Part shown: piece by piece, positions 57,733 through 64,000 of the stretch
Layout of the letters: the number at the start of each line of letters is the position of its first letter
How positions within the stretch are numbered: position 1 is the first letter of the stretch
Assembly (NCBI RefSeq): GCF_000178975.2
Contig: NC_015064.1
Coordinates: forward strand, 3,224,001-3,288,000
Direction: 5' to 3'
Length of the DNA stretch: 64,000 nt
Source of the DNA: Granulicella tundricola MP5ACTX9
Lineage (GTDB): Bacteria > Acidobacteriota > Terriglobia > Terriglobales > Acidobacteriaceae
Translations under genes and position numbers: made by a program
Notes under the pieces: generated by a model
Database searches by the model: none
Told to the model about the DNA's origin: nothing
Seen by the model: the letters and a program-made list of their open reading frames with translations, nothing else

Positions 57733-59229
57733 CTACCGCCCACCAGTATATCGTTCCATCAGCCCAGCCTTCATCACGCCAAAGCCCGCCATCCCCTTCA
57801 CCAACCCATACGTCAGCTCCCGCGTTGGCTGCATAGCCATCTTCATAGGCCCACGCCCCTGCACCTCCAGAAACCCGGAGTGCAGCTTCCGCGCCGCCGC
57901 CAGCCCAATCCCCTCAGACACAAACACCGTCTCCCCCGAAACCGAAAGCACCACATCCCCTTCGCTCGTCGAGAACACCTGCTCATCCACCTGCTCGTCG
58001 GCGTTCCGTTCCTTCAACCCGCTGTACTTACGTGGAAGCTGCTCGCCGTACACGCGCAGAAACGTCTGCGCCGCCTCCTCGCTCTTCCAACGCGAAAAGT
58101 AAACCAACCCCACAGAGCCCGTACTCGCCTTGTCCGCAACGGATGCACTCTTCCGCTGCCCCGCATAGTAGACCCCGCCATCCCACTCCGCCGCCAACGC
58201 TGTCCCCAACTCGCGCCCGCCAAACAGCGTCACCAGCATCTCCACGTCGAGCTCACCCATCACCCCAACGTCATACGGCTCATACTCCGCATCCAGCACC
58301 GCATGAACATCCGGCATCCGCAACACCGGCACCGGCACATGCGCCATATACGCATCCGGATTCATGATCTGGAACGTAGAGCTGGGCGGGTCAGCCAGCA
58401 CCCCTGCAAACGCCGCGTCCTTACCCTTCTTCACCAGCACCGCCTGCTCAAACCCCAGCCCATCCCCATAAGGAAACAGCAGCGACCGCTGCAGAAGCAA
58501 AGGAGCCCGCGCCAGCATCGGCGAGCTGCTCGCATCGCTCGCACTCTCCCGGATCTTCTGCCCCACATCCGGCGCATCCTTCAGCGTCCGCCCCGTGTCC
58601 TTGAGGCTGTAGTCGACGAACACCACCATCGCCTGCCCCTCGGTCACTGCCTGCCGCGCCGTCTCCAGTTCATCCACCTGCACGCGTGAATTATCCTCGC
58701 TCGCAGTCTTGGAGATCCCCTTCAAACCATTGCTCGACCACTTCTCCAGCCCCACCTTCTGGTCCTGGCAGGCGTGCGTCAGCTCATGCGCCAGCACCGG
58801 CTTCTGGTCCTCCGGGTCCACCCAGTTCAGCAGGTTCACCACCTTCGTGCGCGAGTCGTAGAAGCCCGCCACCTGCTCCGTCAGCAGACTCAACAGGAAC
58901 GGCCGCAAGCTGAAGTCCCGGCTCAGCAGCCCAAACTTCTTCAACACGATCTCAGACCGCTGCAGCCGCTTGGAGCTCTCATCCTCATCAAAGTTCTTCT
59001 CGAGATACCGGGTCACCTCCGCCCGCGCCAGCAACCGCCGCTTCACATGCTCCACCGGCGCCAGTCCGGAGTCCTTACTCACAAACCCCATCACAGAATC
59101 CACAGAATCGAACAGCTCTCGCGTCTGCTCCTTCGTCATCAACTTATCCGGAGCTGCCGCCTGCGCCCCCGCACCAACCGCACACCCCACCATCAACCCA
59201 AGCAGGAAAACCCGGCTACCCCAACCCAA
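57733..59229 (-). CDS. Exported zinc-metallopeptidase-like protein (HELTH)
   Basis: The protein has about 498 residues from the TTG at 59229: a signal-peptide-like start (GWGSRVFLLGLMVGCAVGAGAQ), a helical region, then KPVLAHELTHACQDQ with the HExxH zinc site. ARQAVTEGQAMVVF follows, supplying a third Glu ligand as in gluzincins. The C-terminal 200 residues look like beta-rich binding domains. The open frame continues to 59451 through three REP-like repeats, giving RFAQND peptides in frame, so the true start is debatable. I prefer the TTG because it leaves a complete signal peptide. Confidence 0.65.
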   Translation of the reverse strand: MGWGSRVFLLGLMVGCAVGAGAQAAAPDKLMTKEQTRELFDSVDSVMGFVSKDSGLAPVEHVKRRLLARAEVTRYLEKNFDEDESSKRLQRSEIVLKKFGLLSRDFSLRPFLLSLLTEQVAGFYDSRTKVVNLLNWVDPEDQKPVLAHELTHACQDQKVGLEKWSSNGLKGISKTASEDNSRVQVDELETARQAVTEGQAMVVFVDYSLKDTGRTLKDAPDVGQKIRESASDASSSPMLARAPLLLQRSLLFPYGDGLGFEQAVLVKKGKDAAFAGVLADPPSSTFQIMNPDAYMAHVPVPVLRMPDVHAVLDAEYEPYDVGVMGELDVEMLVTLFGGRELGTALAAEWDGGVYYAGQRKSASVADKASTGSVGLVYFSRWKSEEAAQTFLRVYGEQLPRKYSGLKERNADEQVDEQVFSTSEGDVVLSVSGETVFVSEGIGLAAARKLHSGFLEVQGRGPMKMAMQPTRELTYGLVKGMAGFGVMKAGLMERYTGGR

Positions 59230-59250
59230 ACCGCTCGTACCACTCGACGG

Positions 59251-59405
59251 GTCATTCTGAGCGAAGCGAAGAACCTCAGTAGCGGCTGTTGCGGTTGCTT
59301 GTTCTAGGTCGTCATTCTGAGCGAAGCTCAGAACCTCAGTATTGGCGGTTGCAGTTGTCTGTTTCAAGCAGTCATTCTGCGCGAAGCGGAGAATCCCCGT
59401 AGTTG
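59251..59405 (+). repeat. Array of three REP-like repeats at 60-bp spacing (copies 8-10, plus orientation)
   Basis: Copies begin at exactly 59251, 59311 and 59371. The spacers between them are GTTGCGGTTGC-type and partly similar, so the whole unit is repeated. The middle copy has the GAAGCTCA variant, and the last has CGCGAAGCGGA with compensatory changes. The array overlaps the extended 5' frame of the metallopeptidase gene. Confidence 0.9.
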
Positions 59406-59500
59406 CCCTTGCACTTGCAGTTGTCTTCCCACCGCTCATCCCCAGAATCAATCCCTACCTCCGCCGCATCTCTATACTCTAAGTGTACGCACGGCCATCT

Positions 59501-60475
59501 ATGTCCCTTACCGCCCTACTACAATCCGCGTCCTTCGCCCCCATCACCAATCTAGGCTGGATCAAGGTCACCGGCTCCGACCGAACCCGCTGGCTCAACG
59601 GCATGGTCACCAACAACATCACCGCCCTCACGCCCGGCCAGGGCTGTTACAACTTCGTCCTCTCCAACCAGGGCCGCATCCAGGCAGACCTCACCGCCTT
59701 CCCCACGGAAGACGCCATCCTCCTCGAAACCGACCTGACCAGAATTCCCGCGCTAACGGCCTTGTTTGACCGCTTCATCATCATGGACGACGTCGAACTC
59801 GAAGACATCTCCCCCACCCGAGCAGGCCTAACTCTCATCGGCCCCGCCGCCCTTCGCCCCCTGCTCGACCTGGGCCTAACCCCGTTGGCCCTCCTCCCCC
59901 TCGAAACCTCCCAGATCACCTGGAACGGTGCAGAAGTCACCTTCATCCACGCCCACAGCCCCCTGATCCCGCGCTTCGAACTCTGGTCAGACCCCAAAAC
60001 CATAGCCCTCCTCACCGCAGCCCTCGAAGCAGCAAACATCCCCCAGGCCGCTGAAGATGACCTGGAACACCTCCGCCTCCTCGAAGGCACCCCCCTCTAC
60101 GGCACCGACATCCGCGACAAGGAACTCCCGCAGGAGACCGCCCAGCTCCGAGCCCTCCACTTCTCCAAAGGCTGTTACCTCGGCCAGGAAATCGTAGAGC
60201 GCATCAACTCCCGCGGCGCAGTCCACCGCACCTTCGCCGGCTTCCTCCTCACCGGCGACCTCCCGCCCGCAGGCACCCCCCTCACCGCCGACGAAAAACC
60301 CGTAGGCGAGATCACCAGCGCCGCCCGCATCCCCCTCCCCACCGGCGACATCCAGCTGGCCCTCGGCTACATCCGCCGCGAAGCCCTCGACCGCGCCGCC
60401 ACCATCACCTACCCCGGCGGCACCGCCATCGCGGTCAAGCTCCCCACGGAAGCCGCCCGCACCCAGCCAGCCTGA
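59501..60475 (+). CDS. ygfZ: Folate-binding protein YgfZ (Fe-S cluster assembly)
   Basis: This 324-residue GcvT-like protein supports repair and maturation of certain iron-sulfur enzymes. The diagnostic KGCYLGQEIVERI motif with its conserved Cys lies near residue 227. The N-terminal WIKVTGSDRTRWLNGMVTNNI and YNFVLSNQGRIQADL segments are the folate-binding core. ATG at 59501 is preferred; a GTG at 59483 is also open. TATACT at 59473-59478 would give a leader of about 16 nt. Confidence 0.92.
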   Translation: MSLTALLQSASFAPITNLGWIKVTGSDRTRWLNGMVTNNITALTPGQGCYNFVLSNQGRIQADLTAFPTEDAILLETDLTRIPALTALFDRFIIMDDVELEDISPTRAGLTLIGPAALRPLLDLGLTPLALLPLETSQITWNGAEVTFIHAHSPLIPRFELWSDPKTIALLTAALEAANIPQAAEDDLEHLRLLEGTPLYGTDIRDKELPQETAQLRALHFSKGCYLGQEIVERINSRGAVHRTFAGFLLTGDLPPAGTPLTADEKPVGEITSAARIPLPTGDIQLALGYIRREALDRAATITYPGGTAIAVKLPTEAARTQPA

Positions 60476-60531
60476 CGCATCCCCCCTGCATCGGATATCC
60501 TTGAGATCCAAGTCCTGAATCGAGTGTGACC

Positions 60532-61200
60532 ATGTCCGACAAGCCCCTCCCGTTCGTCATCAACGACCGCCGCAAGTTCAACTCCGAAGGCGAACTCCGC
60601 CCCGAATCCGAGCGCGCACCTGATCCCGAACCCACCCCCAAAGCCCCCACACCCATCTCGGAACCCGAGCAGCACCCCGCCCCGCACCTCGTCACCGAGA
60701 CCTCGGAAGAAACCACAGAAGTAACCGCAGAAGAAGCAGAAGACCCCAACCTCCCCCCGCCCCCCACCGCCGAGCAGATGGAGCAGGCCCGCCTCGCCTT
60801 TGAGGCCACCGCCGAGCGCCTGGAAATCGCCATCCGCTCCGCCAATCCCGGCATGGATCACCCCCCCGCCATGTCCTTCGAGCAGATCGTCCAGTCCGTC
60901 TATATGCAGTCCATCATGCAGCTCGGCGGCGGCGCGCAGGAGGGCCAGCAGCCCCAGGTCGACATCCTCGGAGCCAAGCAAAGCATCGACATGCTCGCCG
61001 TCCTCTCCGCCAAAACCGCCGGCAACCTCGCAGAGTCCGAGCAGCACCTCATCGACAGCGCCCTCTTCGAGCTCCGCCTCGCCTTCCTCGAAATCACCCA
61101 GGCCCTCGCCCGCAGCGCCCAGGCCAGAGCCACCCAGGGCCCACCCCCCGGAGGCGCACCTACCCCCGGAGGCCGCCCCGGCCCCAGCCTCATCCGCTAA
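60532..61200 (+). CDS. DUF1844 family protein
   Basis: This protein of about 222 residues has an acidic, Pro/Glu-rich N-terminal region (about 1-90). The C-terminal DUF1844 helical domain follows (FEQIVQSVYMQSIMQLGG, QSIDMLAVLSAKTAGNL, HLIDSALFELRLAFLEI), then a Pro/Gly tail. The family is common in acidobacteria, deltaproteobacteria and planctomycetes, and its function is unknown. A GTG six bases earlier (60526) is an alternative start. It follows ygfZ by 56 bp. Confidence 0.85.
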   Translation: MSDKPLPFVINDRRKFNSEGELRPESERAPDPEPTPKAPTPISEPEQHPAPHLVTETSEETTEVTAEEAEDPNLPPPPTAEQMEQARLAFEATAERLEIAIRSANPGMDHPPAMSFEQIVQSVYMQSIMQLGGGAQEGQQPQVDILGAKQSIDMLAVLSAKTAGNLAESEQHLIDSALFELRLAFLEITQALARSAQARATQGPPPGGAPTPGGRPGPSLIR

Positions 61201-61224
61201 CCCAAAGCTCATATCCCCACAAAT

Positions 61225-61259
61225 GCGGGTGCCCCATGTCTCGAACCTGAGACATGGGG
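61225..61259 (+). repeat. GGGTGCCCC hairpin repeat, copy 5 (plus orientation)
   Basis: GCGGGTGCCCC runs into CATGTCTCGAACCTGAGACATG, and the plus strand then reads GGGGTTTTTC, a good U tract. Here the repeat looks like a functional terminator for the DUF1844 gene. Confidence 0.8.
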
Positions 61260-61472
61260 TTTTTCGCCTAAGCCGTCAAACAAAGCCATCATCAGGCGAC
61301 AACTCACTGCCCCCAAAACACCCGGTAGACAGCTGAAGTCGAAACCATAAAAACCGCCGCCCCAAACGTATACCGAGTCTCAACCGTCACCACTCATCTC
61401 CCGCGGCAAACTACCGTTCGGGATACATTGGCAATCTTCTCCCGGAAGATCAATCGCCTAGTCCGAGACATA

Positions 61473-61506
61473 AAAAACCGGAGAGATCATCACTGATCTC
61501 TCCGGC
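61473..61506 (-). terminator. Rho-independent terminator of the TonB-dependent receptor gene
   Basis: On the minus strand CCGGAGAGATCA pairs perfectly with TGATCTCTCCGG around a four-base loop and is followed by TTTTTTATG. It lies 23 bp beyond the receptor stop. Confidence 0.92.
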
Positions 61507-61528
61507 AGCTCTAATCCCAAACAGGCAG

Positions 61529-64000
61529 CTAGAACTTGTAATGCAGTGACAGTTGCAGCGTACGCGGAATCGAACGAGTGTTGTTGATCTGGCCAAAGTT
61601 GCTATCCGAGATCCCGTTATCTGGGTTCAGGTAGCTCGCAATGTTGGCGATGTTGAACGCGTCGGCCCGGAACTCCAGCGCATTCTCGTGATAGAGAGTG
61701 AATGATTTACCAGCCGTGAGGTCGACGTCCTCATAGCCAGGCGCGCGTTCGCTCCCAGGACTGGCGGTTCCAAACTGATTCGTATTCGGCGTGCCGTACG
61801 CGCAATTACCGTTGTTCTGGCCGTTTGCCGCAATGCAGGGTTGAGCTGAGAGATCGGTGCCAAACCAGTTGTTCAGCGTGCGGCCTGTGATCTTCAGGTG
61901 ACGGTAATGGTTAGCGCGCGACGCACGATTGTTGACGCTTGTCGTATCGGGTGCGTTGATCGTGACCGGCAGCCCGGAGAAAGCCATCACCGTTCCGGAA
62001 ATCTTCCAGCCGCCGGCTGCTAGATCCAGATAATGGTTCATGCCGCCACCGTACTGCTTGCCACGGCCAAATGGCAGGGCATAGACCATGGTCCCCGAAA
62101 GGTTATGACGGGAGTCAAAACCGCTTGGGCCGTAGTCTGCATGCCCGTTGTATCCGTTCTGCCAGTACGCACTCGCGCCGCTGACGCTCGCCGTCCCAAA
62201 GAAGCCCGGGTTATTCGTCATTGCCTTGGAAAGCGTGTAGTTAATGGTGTACTCCAGCCCGTTATGCTGCCGGCGACGAAGCTGCAACTGCAGTGCGTTG
62301 TAGTTCATCATCGATTCCGTCTCCGTCACGACCACCGCACCCGTCTGACCGACGGTAGCGACATACGGAGCCACGGCGCCCGGAGCAGTCAACTGATTAC
62401 CGGCGCGGGCGTCGATCAGGTGCTGACCCGTCTGCCCCAAATAGCTCGCCACCACGGATGTCGTGTTGTTCACCTGGTACTCACCGGAGAGCGAGTACTC
62501 CTGAATGAACGCGGGCTTAATGTTCTTGTCCCACGCACGAATCGTATTGCTGGACGTCGCCGCAGCGAAGCTAGATGGCAGCGCCGTTGCGGTCGGCAGA
62601 GGAGTACCAGGGCTCGTCGCCGTCGCCGCAACCGCCTGGTACTGATAGGCAGACTGGAACGGTGGGTTGAAGTTCAGGCGAAGGTTCGCACCCGTGCCTT
62701 CCAGGTAGTTCGTAATGCCGTAACCGCCACGAATCACCATGCGCGCCTTCGGATTGTAGGCAAAACCAAACCGCGGCATGAAGTTAGTGTAGGTCGGATG
62801 GTAGAGCGCACGAGCATCGCCAAACGCATTGGCCGCTCCTGCGGTACCGGCTAGCCAGTACAGACCTGTGGTCAGGTCCAGATTGGCCTGCTTGTTGTTG
62901 ACCTCGTAGATCGGCTGGTCGTACTCATAGCGCAACCCGATATTCACGGTCAGCTTGGCGGTGGGCTTCCAGTCGTCCTGAACAAAGGCTGCATCACGAT
63001 ACTGGCGCTGGCCGGACCGGCCGCTGTTCGCTCCGATGCCGGCGTAGTAGACCTGACCGGTGACGAAGTCGGGAACGGTCGACCCCGTAAACGCCCCCGT
63101 GTACTGCTCGTGGCCCAGCAAGCCGTCATTGCCGGCATACGCATTCTGCTGCTGATAGCGCAGGATTTCGACACCCAGCTTCAGCGTGTGCTTAGAAAGC
63201 TGCCATGTGAGATCGTCGCCATAAGTAAACGTGTTGTCGATCAGGTTTTGACTGGCCGGAGAATTTCCTACTGTCGTGAAGTAAGTGGTATTTGTTGTTC
63301 CCTGGCCTCCCCCGGAGAAGTCCTGGGAAGCGAAGCCCGCAATAGCCTGCGGAGCATTGATCCCGACCACGGAGTTGCCGCTTGCGAAGGCGCCCGTCGT
63401 GTCGTTGAGAATGCCCTGCACCCAGCGCACACGAGACCAGCCAGCACGGAACTCGTTCACAATCGCTGAGTTGAACGTGTGGACCTCATTGATCGCTATG
63501 CCTTTGAAGGGATAGCTGTTCCCGGTGGGAAAGGTGATCGCCAGCGCCGCCTGCGGCTGAGCGTCGGACGCCTCACCCTGTGAGTAGCGAGCCATGATGC
63601 TGTCCTTGCGGCTGAGCGTGTAGTCGATCTTTACGTCGCCCTGGTCGTTCCGTTCATACTTCTTGTAAGTGCCCGTGTAGTTGTTCTGCGAACCCAGCAG
63701 ACCGGTACCCGTCCTGTTCGGCTGCGGATAGTACTGTGGATGAGCAAAGAGGTACGTGGCCACAGGGTTCGTAATCGGAACCTGGTTGTTCACATACGGA
63801 GTCCGCACACCGTTGACAAAGTGGTATAGCTGCGTCGGAATAGCGGAGAAGTCACCGGTGCGCCATGCGGTAGGAATCACGCTGTCGACCTGAGTGCCGC
63901 CGGTGTGCCAGCGGGCTGCCTCGTAATCGGCAAAGAAGAACAGCTTATCCTTCTTGATCGGGCCACCAATGGTCCCGCCAAAGATGCTCTGCGTAAAGGG
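61529..64000 (-). CDS. TonB-dependent receptor, Oar-like (partial, 5' end outside the window)
   Basis: The frame stays open to the right edge of the window, so only the C-terminal 823 residues are seen. They begin PFTQSIFGGTIGGPIKKDKLFFFADYE, the plug-proximal segment of acidobacterial CarboxypepD_reg/Oar-type receptors. Alternating beta strands continue to the C-terminal Phe (LSLHYKF), with typical landmarks such as DDWKPTAKLTVNIGLRYEYDQPIYE and SRYSQGE-like loops. Such proteins import polymers or siderophores. A GTG at 63880 is internal and not a start. Confidence 0.93.
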   Translation of the reverse strand, partial: PFTQSIFGGTIGGPIKKDKLFFFADYEAARWHTGGTQVDSVIPTAWRTGDFSAIPTQLYHFVNGVRTPYVNNQVPITNPVATYLFAHPQYYPQPNRTGTGLLGSQNNYTGTYKKYERNDQGDVKIDYTLSRKDSIMARYSQGEASDAQPQAALAITFPTGNSYPFKGIAINEVHTFNSAIVNEFRAGWSRVRWVQGILNDTTGAFASGNSVVGINAPQAIAGFASQDFSGGGQGTTNTTYFTTVGNSPASQNLIDNTFTYGDDLTWQLSKHTLKLGVEILRYQQQNAYAGNDGLLGHEQYTGAFTGSTVPDFVTGQVYYAGIGANSGRSGQRQYRDAAFVQDDWKPTAKLTVNIGLRYEYDQPIYEVNNKQANLDLTTGLYWLAGTAGAANAFGDARALYHPTYTNFMPRFGFAYNPKARMVIRGGYGITNYLEGTGANLRLNFNPPFQSAYQYQAVAATATSPGTPLPTATALPSSFAAATSSNTIRAWDKNIKPAFIQEYSLSGEYQVNNTTSVVASYLGQTGQHLIDARAGNQLTAPGAVAPYVATVGQTGAVVVTETESMMNYNALQLQLRRRQHNGLEYTINYTLSKAMTNNPGFFGTASVSGASAYWQNGYNGHADYGPSGFDSRHNLSGTMVYALPFGRGKQYGGGMNHYLDLAAGGWKISGTVMAFSGLPVTINAPDTTSVNNRASRANHYRHLKITGRTLNNWFGTDLSAQPCIAANGQNNGNCAYGTPNTNQFGTASPGSERAPGYEDVDLTAGKSFTLYHENALEFRADAFNIANIASYLNPDNGISDSNFGQINNTRSIPRTLQLSLHYKF

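Larger units (their letters stand above)
61201..61528. other. 328-bp non-coding region between convergent genes
   Basis: It contains one GGGTGCCCC palindrome (61225-61259) and a strong minus-strand terminator (61473-61506). I see no gene in it. Confidence 0.8.

Noticed and set aside
59251..59405. CRISPR-like array (three repeats at 60-bp spacing)
   Set aside because: The repeats occur singly elsewhere in the window, the spacers resemble each other, and no cas gene is present.

Overview
The window is a high-GC bacterial chromosome segment. It most likely comes from an acidobacterium of the Terriglobia group (Granulicella/Terriglobus/Edaphobacter-like). Supporting signs are a VWFA-related acidobacterial-domain protein, the 3' part of a large Oar-like TonB-dependent receptor, futalosine-pathway mqnA, Thivi_2564, DUF1844 and DUF3467 proteins, and several families of short interspersed repeats. 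This placement rests on gene content only. There is no rRNA in the window.

Layout. 0-17 kb: ilvC, a cyclic-nucleotide-domain histidine kinase, DUF427, topA-dprA, mqnA, a VTT/DedA-type membrane protein, fabH, the SRP RNA gene, a membrane MutS-like ATPase, a DUF59-methyltransferase pair, an aldehyde dehydrogenase with DUF779, and small membrane or receiver-like proteins. 17-40 kb: tsaE-nnr, sucA, a cold-shock gene, cmk with a long disordered R/P/F/G-rich protein, mutL, a Uma2 nuclease, pyk, a YihY membrane protein, exported thioredoxin, VWA and hydrolase proteins, DUF4136, DUF6979, a Crp/Fnr regulator, an orphan TadE-like pair and an exported msrB. 40-49 kb: candidate micro-ORFs, tRNA-Leu(UAG), a frameshifted nuclease-like gene, DUF3467, GT39, a TolB/TPR protein, an NfeD protease, an outer-membrane barrel, slipin and a SPOR protein. 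49-61 kb: a mostly minus-strand block with plsC, the peptidoglycan-recycling set mpl-ldcA-dapF, mgtC, a GT39-like protein, a PfkB kinase, mtnP and a metallopeptidase, followed by ygfZ and DUF1844 on the plus strand. 61.5-64 kb: the TonB-dependent receptor, truncated by the window edge.

Several features stand out. (1) The plus strand is C-rich from 0 to about 17 kb, G-rich from about 17.4 to 40 kb and C-rich again afterwards, whatever the gene orientation. Every interspersed repeat copy I found flips orientation with this skew, so the 17-40 kb block looks like an inverted segment, or the repeats are replication-polarised. (2) At least eight genes have a TANNNT hexamer 6-8 nt before the start codon, the arrangement expected of leaderless transcripts. 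(3) The DapF homologue in the recycling operon has serine at both catalytic cysteine positions. (4) Two 156-bp non-coding elements with conserved ends and a variable core lie in opposite orientation. (5) A 759-residue protein in front of cmk has about 420 residues of repetitive disordered sequence. (6) A nuclease-like gene is split by one extra T in a T tract.

All calls come from reading the sequence and from knowledge of the families. No search or structure prediction was run.
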